DNA of 64,000 nucleotides from Ruegeria sp. THAF33 (GTDB taxonomy: Bacteria > Pseudomonadota > Alphaproteobacteria > Rhodobacterales > Rhodobacteraceae): assembly GCF_009363615.1 (NCBI RefSeq), contig NZ_CP045384.1, forward strand, positions 1,362,501-1,426,500. Reading direction: 5' to 3'. The notes under the pieces were generated by a model. That model did no database searches. It saw only the letters and a program-made list of their open reading frames with translations, and had not been told where the DNA came from. Numbering within the stretch: the stretch's first letter is position 1; the number at the start of each line of letters is the position of its first letter. Shown piece by piece: positions 56,727 through 64,000 of the stretch. Both the position numbers and the translations under genes were made by a program.

Positions 56727-58078
56727 CCATGACCCCGCCCAAGCCAGATCCGCGCCCCGAGAAGGTTTCGTTGCTGCGCTATGTGAAACTGTTCAGACAT
56801 GACCTGCTGTCGGCGCAGCCAGCCCGGCTGTATCGCGCGTGGATGGCAGAATTCAAAACTCCGTTCTTCCGGTCGTTCCTGATCAATCAACCGGATCTGG
56901 TTCAAACGGTCCTCAAGAAACGGGCTGACGATTTCCCCAAATCCGGCAGGATCAGCGAAGGCCTGCGGCCGTTGCTTGGCAATTCGGTGTTTCTGACCAA
57001 TGGCGAAACCTGGAAACGACAGCGGCGGATTATCGATCCCGCGTTCGAAGGGGGACGCCTGAAGGATACATTCCCGGCCATGCTGGCCGCCGCCGAGGTG
57101 TGTGTGGAACGGCTGCGGCCTCATGTCGGCGGGGAACTCGAATTCGAAGAACAGACAAGCCATGCGGCGGCGGATGTGATATTTCGCACCCTGTTTTCCG
57201 TTCCTATCGACAACGCTATCGCCAGCCAGGTGTTCGAAAAGTTCCGGGCCTATCAACGCGCGCAACCTTTGCTGAATCTGGCAGCTTTTGTTCCCTTGCC
57301 AAAGTGGCTGCCCCGGTTTCATTCCGAGGCGACCAAACAAAGTGCGCGGGATATCAGGGCGCTGATTTCCGAACTGACCAGAACACGCGCAAAGGCCATC
57401 AAGGACGGAACGGCACCTGATGATCTTGCGACCAAGATCATGACGACGGCTGATCCCGAAACCGGGCAATTCTTCGACCCCGAGGAAATGGTTGATCAGG
57501 TGGCGATCTTTTTTCTTGCCGGGCATGAGACCAGCGCGTCAGCCTTGGCCTGGACGCTGTACCTGATGGCCCTTTACCCGGAATGGCAGCAGAAGGTTGC
57601 AGAGGAGGCCGCTGCTCTGGATGATCCTTCATTTGCCTCTGTTTCAAAACTTCGGATCAGCCGGGATGTGTTCCGCGAAGCGCTGCGCCTTTATCCTCCG
57701 GTGCCCATGATGGTCCGCGAGACCACGTGCCCCGAACGGTTCCGTAACCGGGATGTGCCGGTTGGCGCGCAGATCGTGATCAGCCCGTGGCATTTGCACC
57801 GTCAGGCGCGTTTGTGGGACGATCCGGACGGTTTTGATCCCAACCGTTGGGGCACGGAAAACGGCAAGCGGTGCCAGCGCGACGCTTACATCCCGTTCTC
57901 AGTAGGCCCTCGAGTGTGCACCGGGGCCGGGTTTGCAATGGTCGAAGGGCCGCTGATCCTGTCGATGCTCTTGCGCCGCTACCGGTTCGAAACAATCCCG
58001 GGAAAAACACCTGTTCCGGTCGCTCACCTGACGGTTCGATCCAAAGATGGCATATGGTTACGCCTGTTTGAGCGCTAA
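56723..58078 (+). CDS. Cytochrome P450
   Basis: The 451-residue soluble-type monooxygenase has the I-helix motif AGHETSASALAW (about residue 270), the ExxR motif in FREALRLYPPVPMM, and the heme loop FSVGPRVCTGAGFA with thiolate Cys399. No redox partner domain is fused and no ferredoxin gene is close. The substrate cannot be predicted. It overlaps the preceding hydrolase gene by 4 bases (ATGA), showing coupled expression. fba follows 73 bases downstream, and its candidate operator lies at the end of this gene. Confidence 0.93.
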   Translation: MTMTPPKPDPRPEKVSLLRYVKLFRHDLLSAQPARLYRAWMAEFKTPFFRSFLINQPDLVQTVLKKRADDFPKSGRISEGLRPLLGNSVFLTNGETWKRQRRIIDPAFEGGRLKDTFPAMLAAAEVCVERLRPHVGGELEFEEQTSHAAADVIFRTLFSVPIDNAIASQVFEKFRAYQRAQPLLNLAAFVPLPKWLPRFHSEATKQSARDIRALISELTRTRAKAIKDGTAPDDLATKIMTTADPETGQFFDPEEMVDQVAIFFLAGHETSASALAWTLYLMALYPEWQQKVAEEAAALDDPSFASVSKLRISRDVFREALRLYPPVPMMVRETTCPERFRNRDVPVGAQIVISPWHLHRQARLWDDPDGFDPNRWGTENGKRCQRDAYIPFSVGPRVCTGAGFAMVEGPLILSMLLRRYRFETIPGKTPVPVAHLTVRSKDGIWLRLFER

Positions 58079-58079
58079 C
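58070..58079. promoter_or_regulatory. GCGC-centred operator-like site upstream of fba
   Basis: GAGCGCTAAC (in the context TTTGAGCGCTAACA) shares the AGCGCTAACA end exactly with the palindrome upstream of gap paralogue 1. It lies 73-82 bases upstream of the fba ATG, across the stop codon of the P450 gene. Confidence 0.5.
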
Positions 58080-58151
58080 AACCTACCATCGGTTCACGCC
58101 CTGTTGTATGCGGGGAAGAACATCGGAATCATCATTGAACGGGAAAACAAT

Positions 58152-59033
58152 ATGTCCAAAGCAGAACAGCGCGCGCAGATGATCAACGGCACGGGCTTTA
58201 TCGCGGCACTGGATCAAAGCGGCGGATCAACCCCGAAAGCGCTTGCGTTGTATGGCGTCGAGGCATCCGACTACAGCTCGGAGGAAGAGATGTTCGGTGA
58301 AATCCAGAAGATGCGTGCCCGCATCATTCTGGCCGACGATTTCACAAAGGACAAAGTGATTGGCGCAATCCTGTTCGAACGTACCCTGGGCGAAGAGATC
58401 GAAGGCCGCAAGGTTGCCGATTACCTTTGGTCGGTCAAAGGTATCGTTCCTTTCCTGAAGATCGACAAAGGCCTGGAAGACCAGGCAAATGGCGTTCAGA
58501 TGATGAAACCGATCCCCGGTCTGGCCGAGACCCTGGCCAAGGCCGATGGTGTGTTCGGAACCAAGGAGCGCTCGGTCATTCACGAAGCGAATGCCGATGG
58601 CATCGCGGCGGTGGTTGCCCAACAGTTCGACGTCGCCCGCGAAGTCACCGATGCCGGTATGGTTCCGATCGTGGAGCCCGAAGTGAACATCCATTCGGAA
58701 ACTAAGGCCGAGGCGGAAGACATCCTGAAGGCTGAAATCCTCAAAAACCTCGATCAACTGGCCGAGGGCCAGGAAGTGATGCTGAAGCTGACGATCCCGA
58801 CAAAGGCAAACCTGTATGACGCGCTGGCTGACCACCCGCGGGTCTTGCGCGTTGTGGCCCTGTCGGGCGGTTATTCGACGGAAGAAGCCTGTGATCTGCT
58901 GGGCCGGAACGGCAAGATGATTGCATCCTTCTCGCGGGCCTTGACTGAAGGCCTGTTGAAGCAGCAGTCAGATGCCGAATTCAACGCGGCGCTGGGTGCG
59001 AACATCGACAAGATTTTCAAAGCCTCCGTCTAA
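58152..59033 (+). CDS. fba: Class I fructose-bisphosphate aldolase
   Basis: This enzyme splits fructose-1,6-bisphosphate into triose phosphates, using a Schiff-base lysine rather than a metal. The 293-residue protein has FIAALDQSGGSTPKAL at the N-terminus, the FLKIDKGLE and GMVPIVEPEVNIHSE blocks and the Schiff-base segment EVMLKLTIPTKANLY. The start at 58152 follows a GGGA element by 9 bases. A GCGC-centred site upstream links it to gap control. The terminator lies inside the 3' end of the convergent tag gene. Confidence 0.94.
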   Translation: MSKAEQRAQMINGTGFIAALDQSGGSTPKALALYGVEASDYSSEEEMFGEIQKMRARIILADDFTKDKVIGAILFERTLGEEIEGRKVADYLWSVKGIVPFLKIDKGLEDQANGVQMMKPIPGLAETLAKADGVFGTKERSVIHEANADGIAAVVAQQFDVAREVTDAGMVPIVEPEVNIHSETKAEAEDILKAEILKNLDQLAEGQEVMLKLTIPTKANLYDALADHPRVLRVVALSGGYSTEEACDLLGRNGKMIASFSRALTEGLLKQQSDAEFNAALGANIDKIFKASV

Positions 59034-59037
59034 CCTT

Positions 59038-59640
59038 TCAGACAGGTTTGGTGAAAGAGCGGCGCATCTGTGCCGCTTTTTTTCTGCCGATGCAGGTCTC
59101 GGCATGATCATTGACCAGCCCCATGGCCTGCATGAACGCAAACACGGTTGTAGGGCCAACAAACTTCCATCCCCGTTTCTTGAGATCTTTCGACATGGCC
59201 ACCGACTCGGGCGATGTGGACGCTGTTTGCGGAGGCGGAGGCGTTTCAGCCTCGTAACGCCAGACATAGGCCGCCAGAGATCCTTCGGCCGCCACAAGGT
59301 CCTGCGCGCAACGCGCATTGTTGATCACCGCTTCAATCTTGCCGCGATGACGGATGATCCCAGAATCCTGTAGCAGGCGTTCCACATCTTCATCAGAAAA
59401 CGCGGCCATCCTGTTGAAATCAAACCCGCAAAAGGCTTTCCTGAAGTTTTCGCGCTTGTTCAGGATCGTTCGCCAGCTAAGGCCTGACTGAAAGCTTTCG
59501 AGGCACAGTTTTTCAAACAGCCGTTGGTCGTCGCCGACAGGGTAACCCCATTCATTGTCGTGATATTCAAAGAACTCGGGCGCGGCCTGACACCATGCGC
59601 ATCTTTGCTGCCCATCCGGCCCGGTAATAGTGTCGCTCAT
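59038..59640 (-). CDS. tag: DNA-3-methyladenine glycosylase I
   Basis: Tag removes 3-methyladenine from DNA as the first step of base excision repair. The 200-residue protein has the family N-terminus RCAWCQAAPEFFEYHDNEWG with the zinc cysteines, ESFQSGLSWRTILNKRENFR, and SKDLKKRGWKFVGPTTVFAFMQA with the catalytic region, and GLVNDHAETC at the end for zinc. The start at 59640 follows AAGGG by 8 bases. It is convergent with fba, and the fba terminator lies within its last 50 bases. Confidence 0.95.
   Translation of the reverse strand: MSDTITGPDGQQRCAWCQAAPEFFEYHDNEWGYPVGDDQRLFEKLCLESFQSGLSWRTILNKRENFRKAFCGFDFNRMAAFSDEDVERLLQDSGIIRHRGKIEAVINNARCAQDLVAAEGSLAAYVWRYEAETPPPPQTASTSPESVAMSKDLKKRGWKFVGPTTVFAFMQAMGLVNDHAETCIGRKKAAQMRRSFTKPV
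59058..59083 (+). terminator. Rho-independent terminator of fba, inside the 3' end of tag
   Basis: AGCGGC and GCCGCT pair around an 8-base loop and are followed by T7. It starts 25 bases after the fba stop and lies within the coding sequence of the convergent tag gene. Confidence 0.8.
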
Positions 59641-59698
59641 GGTTGTACCCTTTTTGTTCCCACTCACGTTACACGTCGAGGTGAGGGCGTGACAAGTC

Positions 59699-59920
59699 TC
59701 AATCAGGGTTTCGGAACCAGTTCAGCACAAAGACGCGTATGGCCGATGCAAGACCCGTTTCCGGGTCGCGAGCCACATCTATTTCAGCCGCCAAGACATT
59801 GATTGGCTTACCTTGTTCCTGAGCGATCTCGCGAAAAGCACGCCAGAATTCATCCTCGAGTGATACCGAGGTTCGGTGTCCTTTCAGGGTCAAAGAGCGT
59901 TTGACAGGACGGCCGCTCAT
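59699..59920 (-). CDS. Ribbon-helix-helix domain protein
   Basis: The 73-residue protein matches the RHH_4 family. SLTLKGHRTSVSLEDEFWRAFREIAQEQG has the ribbon strand followed by the first helix. The second helix is in NVLAAEIDVAR, and a SAIRVFVLNWFRN tail follows. Small RHH proteins bind DNA as dimers, so a regulator is possible, but this subfamily has no defined target. Its ATG overlaps the stop of the DUF4169 gene upstream by 4 bases, so it forms the third gene of the fumC operon. Confidence 0.82.
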   Translation of the reverse strand: MSGRPVKRSLTLKGHRTSVSLEDEFWRAFREIAQEQGKPINVLAAEIDVARDPETGLASAIRVFVLNWFRNPD

Positions 59921-60093
59921 TCGTCCAGCTCATGATTGTCGAGGTCGCGCTTTTGTTTTTTCTGTTGAAGCTTCACGACTTCTTTTTCAGCTTTTGTACG
60001 CCCAAATGCGACGGTGTTCCGGTCAGCGCGGGCCTTTCTTTCGGCCCGCGCTTTTTCCTTTCGATACCGGTTCAGATTGACCGGCTTGCCCAT
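59917..60093 (-). CDS. DUF4169 family small basic protein
   Basis: The 58-residue protein reads [20 protein letters not shown] at its start and continues with a lysine- and arginine-rich helix ending DLDNHELDE. It matches the DUF4169 family of short alphaproteobacterial proteins of unknown function. Its ATG shares its A with the fumC stop codon (TGATG), and its stop overlaps the RHH start (ATGA), so the three genes are read as one coupled unit. The gene is easily missed because of its length. Confidence 0.8.
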   Translation of the reverse strand: MGKPVNLNRYRKEKARAERKARADRNTVAFGRTKAEKEVVKLQQKKQKRDLDNHELDE

Positions 60094-61487
60094 CAGTCTT
60101 TTGGGCCGATCATCTGTTCGGGGCGGACGACGGCATCAAAGGTCGCTTCGTCCACAAAGCCCAGCGCGATGGCTTCTTCCTTGAGCGTGGTACCGTTCTT
60201 GTGGGCGGTTTTCGCAACTGTGGTCGCATTGTCATAACCGATGGTGGGGGCAAGCGCCGTGACCAGCATCAGCGATTCCTTCATCAGCTTGTCGATGCGC
60301 GGCTCGTTCGCTTTGATGCCCATCAGCATCCGCTCGGTAAAGCTGTCGGTGGCATCCCCCAACAGCTGGATCGATTGCAGCAGGTTGTAGGACATCATCG
60401 GATTGTAGACGTTCAATTCGAAATGCCCTTGTGACCCGGCGAAATTCATCGCCGCGTTGTTGCCCATCACATGCGCGGCGACCTGCGTCAGCGCTTCGGC
60501 CTGCGTCGGGTTTACCTTGCCGGGCATGATCGACGAGCCGGGCTCATTTTCCGGCAGGATCAGTTCACCCAGGCCGGAACGAGGCCCGGAGCCCAGGAAA
60601 CGAATGTCGTTTGCGATCTTGTAGCAGCTGCCGGCAATCGTCGCCAAAGCGCCCGAAAGGAAGACCATAGCATCATGGGCGGCCAGCGCTTCGAACTTGT
60701 TCGGCGCCGTCACGAAGGGCAGGTCGGTGATTTGGGCCATATGGCCTGCGACGGCTTTGTCCCAGCCGTGCTGGGTGTTCAGGCCGGTGCCAACGGCCGT
60801 TCCGCCCTGGGCCAGTTCATAAATCCCCGGCATCGCCGCATGTACGCGTGCGATTCCCTGACGAATCTGGTGGGCATAGCCACTGAACTCCTGACCCAAG
60901 GTCAGCGGTGTCGCGTCCTGTGTATGGGTTCGGCCGATCTTGATGATGTCCTTGAACTCCTCGGCCTTCTGCTCGAGCCCGGACGCCAGTTTTTCAAGGC
61001 CGGGAAGCAGCACGTCGCGTACGCTCATCGCTGTTGCGATATGCATGGCGGTTGGGAAGGTATCGTTCGACGATTGCCCCATGTTGCAGTGGTCATTCGG
61101 GTGTACCGGGTCTTTGGATCCGATCTTGCCGCCCAGAATCTCGATGGCTCGGTTGGCGATGACCTCGTTCGCATTCATGTTCGACTGGGTGCCGGAACCC
61201 GTCTGCCACACGACCAACGGAAAGTTGTCGTCGAACTTGCCCTCGATCACCTCGCCTGCGGCCTGGATGATCGCATCTGCTATCTTTGCTTCCAGCTTGC
61301 CCGTTGCCTTGTTTTCCATGGCGCAGGCTTTCTTGATTACGCCCAGCGCGCGCACGATGGCGACCGGCTGTTTTTCCCAGCCGATGGGAAAATTCATGAT
61401 CGAGCGCTGCGTTTGGGCGCCCCAATACTTGTCGGCAGGAACCTCGAGCGGGCCAAAGCTGTCGGATTCTGTGCGGGTTTGAGACAT
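60093..61487 (-). CDS. fumC: Class II fumarate hydratase
   Basis: FumC interconverts fumarate and malate in the TCA cycle without an Fe-S cluster. The 464-residue protein has the superfamily signature [13 protein letters not shown] (catalytic loop serine), the [15 protein letters not shown] and [14 protein letters not shown] substrate blocks, and [16 protein letters not shown] with the catalytic histidine. The start has GGAGTGACCG before it. Downstream genes DUF4169 and RHH overlap by 1 and 4 bases. It diverges from a secreted-protein gene over about 200 bases. Confidence 0.97.
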   Translation of the reverse strand: MSQTRTESDSFGPLEVPADKYWGAQTQRSIMNFPIGWEKQPVAIVRALGVIKKACAMENKATGKLEAKIADAIIQAAGEVIEGKFDDNFPLVVWQTGSGTQSNMNANEVIANRAIEILGGKIGSKDPVHPNDHCNMGQSSNDTFPTAMHIATAMSVRDVLLPGLEKLASGLEQKAEEFKDIIKIGRTHTQDATPLTLGQEFSGYAHQIRQGIARVHAAMPGIYELAQGGTAVGTGLNTQHGWDKAVAGHMAQITDLPFVTAPNKFEALAAHDAMVFLSGALATIAGSCYKIANDIRFLGSGPRSGLGELILPENEPGSSIMPGKVNPTQAEALTQVAAHVMGNNAAMNFAGSQGHFELNVYNPMMSYNLLQSIQLLGDATDSFTERMLMGIKANEPRIDKLMKESLMLVTALAPTIGYDNATTVAKTAHKNGTTLKEEAIALGFVDEATFDAVVRPEQMIGPKD

Positions 61488-61692
61488 CGGTCACTCCGTC
61501 TGGTATGCAGTTGTATGCCGTTTAGCCGCAGCCACGCCGTGACGCAATCGGCCAGTTGCGCGCACCTTAAACTTAAGGGCGTCAAAGGTATAGGCGCGGG
61601 GTGCGTCACTTTAATCGTTGTTGGCGGGGAATGTGCATTGTTTGCGGATACCTCTGGGCTACAATGGAGCAATAGACGCCATGGAGGACAAA

Positions 61693-62256
61693 ATGCCAAA
61701 TTTCCATCGCTTTACGCTTGAAAAAGCAGTCGCGATACTTGCAGTTTGCGCTTTGTGGCTGTCGGTTCTGAGCGCAGCGGCCCGCGCGGCAGACATTACA
61801 CCGTTCATAGGAGATTATATCGGTTCAGCCGAAGTCGTGGACGCGGATGGCACGACAACGCCCCGCGACATGAGCGTTTCCATCGTCGAGACCAAGAACG
61901 GTTTCAACGTCAGTTGGCGGACGACGACATACAAGCTGGATGGACGCGTAAAGGAACAGAAGTTCTCGATTGATTTTGTTCCGTCAGACCGCCCGGATGT
62001 GTTTTCGGCGGCGATGAAACGCAATGTCTTTGGTCACGAAGTCCCGCTGGACCCGATGAAGGGCGAGCCATTTGTATGGGGCCGCATCGTCGACGAAACA
62101 CTGACTGTGTTCTCTTTGTTCATTGACGAGGACGGAGGATATGAGTTGCAGCAATTCGACCGCACGCTTGCCCAAGGCGGGCTGAACCTCGCGTTTTCAC
62201 GATTCATAGATGGTCAAAAATCACGGTCGGTCGAGACTTTCCTAATGAAACGATAA
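61693..62256 (+). CDS. Secreted protein of unknown function
   Basis: The 187-residue product has a signal peptide of about 36 residues (VAILAVCALWLSVLSAAARA) and then a beta-rich soluble domain. No family is recognised. It contains ADITPFIGDYIGSAEVVDAD and regular alternation of polar and hydrophobic residues, with no cysteines in the mature part. The ATG at 61693 follows GGAGG by 5 bases, so the ATG at 61681 is less likely. It stands alone between fumC and sspB. A weak hairpin follows the stop. Confidence 0.72.
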   Translation: MPNFHRFTLEKAVAILAVCALWLSVLSAAARAADITPFIGDYIGSAEVVDADGTTTPRDMSVSIVETKNGFNVSWRTTTYKLDGRVKEQKFSIDFVPSDRPDVFSAAMKRNVFGHEVPLDPMKGEPFVWGRIVDETLTVFSLFIDEDGGYELQQFDRTLAQGGLNLAFSRFIDGQKSRSVETFLMKR

Positions 62257-62277
62257 ACCCCGCGCCGGGCGGGGTTT
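62255..62277. terminator. Terminator-like hairpin between the secreted-protein gene and sspB
   Basis: AAACCCCGC and GCGGGGTTT form a perfect 9-bp stem with a 5-base loop, overlapping the stop codon of the secreted-protein gene. T-runs are short on both strands. Confidence 0.6.
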
Positions 62278-62283
62278 GAAGGT

Positions 62284-62742
62284 TCATTTCCGGAAGCTGT
62301 CCAGCGACACGATATCCGCATCGTGATGTATTTCTTCTTCTTCGACTTCGATGTCGTCTTCGATGATCTGATCTTCTTCGATTTCGTCTTCCGGGCTTTC
62401 GAAGCGAAGGCCGAATTCCACGGATGGGTCCACGAAAGTCTTGATTGCGGAATAAGGGACGTACAGCGGTTCTGGGGCATCGCCAAAGTTCAAAGTGATG
62501 CCAAAGCCGAGGTCACCAACTTCGAGGTTCTCGAACCAGTGCTGCATGACGATGGTCATTTCTTCGGGATAGCGTTCACGCAGCCAGTCGGCGATTTCCA
62601 CACCATCTTCACGTGTGTCGAAAGTGATGAAAAAGTGGTGCGCCCCGGGTAGACCGGTTTCAGAAACTTCCTTCAGCACTGTTTTGATCAGGCCGCGCAT
62701 GGCGGTGTGCATCAGGTTTCCATAATCGATGCCTTGCGACAT
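62284..62742 (-). CDS. sspB: SspB family ClpXP adaptor
   Basis: SspB tethers ssrA-tagged and other substrates to the ClpXP protease. The 152-residue protein matches the alphaproteobacterial SspB-alpha type: an N-terminal substrate-binding fold (YGNLMHTAMRGLIKTVL, PGAHHFFITFDT, YVPYSAIKTFVDPSVEFGL), an acidic flexible linker (EDEIEEDQIIEDDIEVEEEE) and a conserved C-terminal tip, ADIVSLDSFRK, that would dock on ClpX. The gene stands alone; the chromate transporter gene begins the next minus-strand unit upstream. Confidence 0.92.
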   Translation of the reverse strand: MSQGIDYGNLMHTAMRGLIKTVLKEVSETGLPGAHHFFITFDTREDGVEIADWLRERYPEEMTIVMQHWFENLEVGDLGFGITLNFGDAPEPLYVPYSAIKTFVDPSVEFGLRFESPEDEIEEDQIIEDDIEVEEEEIHHDADIVSLDSFRK

Positions 62743-62818
62743 GTGTGATCCTCAAAAGTGGTTATGCTCAGCATAGGGGTTTTGTTCGGAAACGAAAGGG
62801 CGGGTACGACCGGATTGA

Positions 62819-64000
62819 TCAGATATTGTGTGCAGCCAGGCCGGCAATCGACATCAGGGCAAGCACGGTTCCCATCCCTAATTTCAGTCGAAAAATCAAG
62901 GTCCCAGCAAGGATAGTTAGACCGAATGCGGTAAAATTCAACGCGGAAATCTGCGGCATGGGGATTGCCAGAGGACCCCATGATTTTTCAGACACTGATT
63001 CGAAAAGAACATTCAGGGCGAACCACACGGAAAGGTTGAGAATCACTCCGACGACGGCCGCAGTGATTCCATGCAGGGCCGCGGACAGGCGGGGACGCGC
63101 GGCCAGACTGTCGAGATATGGGGCCGCAAGAAAAATCCAAAGAAAGCACGGAACGAACGTCGCCCACAATGCAACTGTACCGGCTGCAAGCGCCAGCGTG
63201 AACCCGCCGGTCAGTTGCCCGGTCAGCATGGCGACAAACTGTGTGACAAGTATGAGCGGCCCCGGAGTCGTTTCCGCCAGACCCAGCCCATCAATCATCT
63301 GATCCGTGCTGATCCAGTGGTACTGGTCAACAACCGTTTGAGTCATATAGGCCAATACGGCATATGCGCCGCCAAAGGTCACAACGGCGAGTCGGGCAAA
63401 AAACCACCCCAGATCGCTCAGCAGTTGATGGCCTGTGACGCTCAGAGCGACGAGCGGGCCCAACCAAAGGGGCAACCAGACAGCAATCGTTCGCAGAGAC
63501 CGCGCCAGATGTGGTGTTCCTTCTCGCGTGGGAGTTTCTACGGGTCCTTTGAAGGTCACGTACCCCCAGGCTGCGGCAACGAATATGATCGCCGGAAAAG
63601 GAAGGTTCAGCAGAAAAATGGCCAGGAAGGACAGAATTGCGATTGTTCGATGCTCGCGATCATTCAATGCCTTGCGCGAAAGATTGCGGAGCGCCTGCAA
63701 AACGATGACGATGACGGTTGCCTTGATGCCCGTGAAGGCCGACTGCACCAAGGGAACATCGCCAAATGCTGAATAGAGCGCGACCAGAACCGCAATCACC
63801 AACGCGCCGGGCAACACGAACAAGCTGCCGGCAATCAGCCCGCCGGCAACGCCGCGCAGACGCCACCCCGCATAAGTTGCCAGCTGCATCGCCTCGGGGC
63901 CCGGCAGCAACATGCACAGAGACAGGGCGCGCAGGTAAGTCTGTTCATCCAGCCAGGGTCGGCGTTCTACCAATTCCTGATGCATCAAGGAGATCTGAGC
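62819..64000 (-). CDS. chrA: Chromate transporter, ChrA family (5' end outside window)
   Basis: ChrA exports chromate through the inner membrane. The visible 393 residues form about ten helices of the duplicated CHR domain. The sequence ALSLCMLLPGPEAMQLATYAGW is the hallmark of the N-terminal repeat and GLAETTPGPLILVTQFVA of the C-terminal repeat. The reading frame is open to base 64000, reading AQISLMHQELVERRPW, so the first 20 or so residues lie outside the window. ChrA homologues sometimes transport sulfate or have no known substrate, so chromate is a family-level call. Confidence 0.93.
   Translation of the reverse strand, partial: AQISLMHQELVERRPWLDEQTYLRALSLCMLLPGPEAMQLATYAGWRLRGVAGGLIAGSLFVLPGALVIAVLVALYSAFGDVPLVQSAFTGIKATVIVIVLQALRNLSRKALNDREHRTIAILSFLAIFLLNLPFPAIIFVAAAWGYVTFKGPVETPTREGTPHLARSLRTIAVWLPLWLGPLVALSVTGHQLLSDLGWFFARLAVVTFGGAYAVLAYMTQTVVDQYHWISTDQMIDGLGLAETTPGPLILVTQFVAMLTGQLTGGFTLALAAGTVALWATFVPCFLWIFLAAPYLDSLAARPRLSAALHGITAAVVGVILNLSVWFALNVLFESVSEKSWGPLAIPMPQISALNFTAFGLTILAGTLIFRLKLGMGTVLALMSIAGLAAHNI

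Overview
This window is a stretch of chromosome from an alphaproteobacterium of the family Rhodobacteraceae, most likely the marine Roseobacter group (Ruegeria/Tritonibacter-like). The call rests on the gene families present: the F1-ATPase zeta inhibitor, an RNase E with an acidic insertion in its S1 domain, a fused indolepyruvate oxidoreductase, a gene-transfer-agent (GTA) lysis pair, DctB/DctD, DUF4169 and an SspB-alpha protein. It also rests on a LexA box of the alphaproteobacterial GTTC-N7-GTTC type. I see no rRNA, CRISPR array, insertion sequence or integrated prophage; most of the window is compact core genome. The genes at both ends (lon and a chrA-type transporter) are cut by the window edge.

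Layout. 1-3.4 kb: 3' end of lon, an APC permease, tRNA-Val(CAC) and two identical tRNA-Asp(GTC). 3.5-6.4 kb: uvrA behind an SOS box. 6.4-15.9 kb: valine catabolism (isobutyryl-CoA dehydrogenase, 3-hydroxyisobutyryl-CoA hydrolase, mmsB, and a separate mmsA with a divergent LysR gene), interleaved with a YbdK-type ligase, a methyltransferase, a fasciclin protein and an L,D-transpeptidase. 16-22.5 kb: a CBS protein, coaD, two gap paralogues separated by a 47-residue membrane protein, a DUF808 protein and transketolase. 22.7-24.3 kb: a division operon (coiled-coil ZauP-like protein, zapA) with an MliC-type lysozyme inhibitor. 24.3-29.7 kb: grxD, bolA and purL, then an MscS channel. 29.8-34.5 kb: a candidate small RNA, a LysR gene and the divergent indolepyruvate oxidoreductase.

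34.6-41.6 kb: an acyltransferase, murI, argC, and a ccmE-ccmF-ccmH cytochrome c maturation cluster interrupted by a GTA endolysin/holin pair. 41.7-47.8 kb: an enoyl-CoA hydratase, bmt, the ATPase zeta subunit, and the purine genes purC, purS and purQ, with an alcohol dehydrogenase between purS and purQ. 47.8-54.3 kb: dctB/dctD, then rne with a long structured leader. 54.4-64 kb: tusA, ccdA, an unknown membrane hydrolase coupled to a P450, class I fba, tag, fumC with two small coupled genes, a secreted protein, sspB and a chromate transporter.

The points that most deserve follow-up are these. (1) A GCGC-centred palindrome sits upstream of both gap genes and fba, with a weaker copy at tkt, and suggests one LacI-type regulator of central carbon flow. 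(2) A promoter plus terminator unit at 29.83-29.95 kb looks like an unannotated small RNA with a CCUCCC segment. (3) The DctD homologue lacks the GAFTGA loop needed for sigma-54 contact. (4) The GTA lysis cassette lies inside a ccm cluster. (5) The leader between the zeta subunit gene and bmt can form mutually exclusive hairpins.
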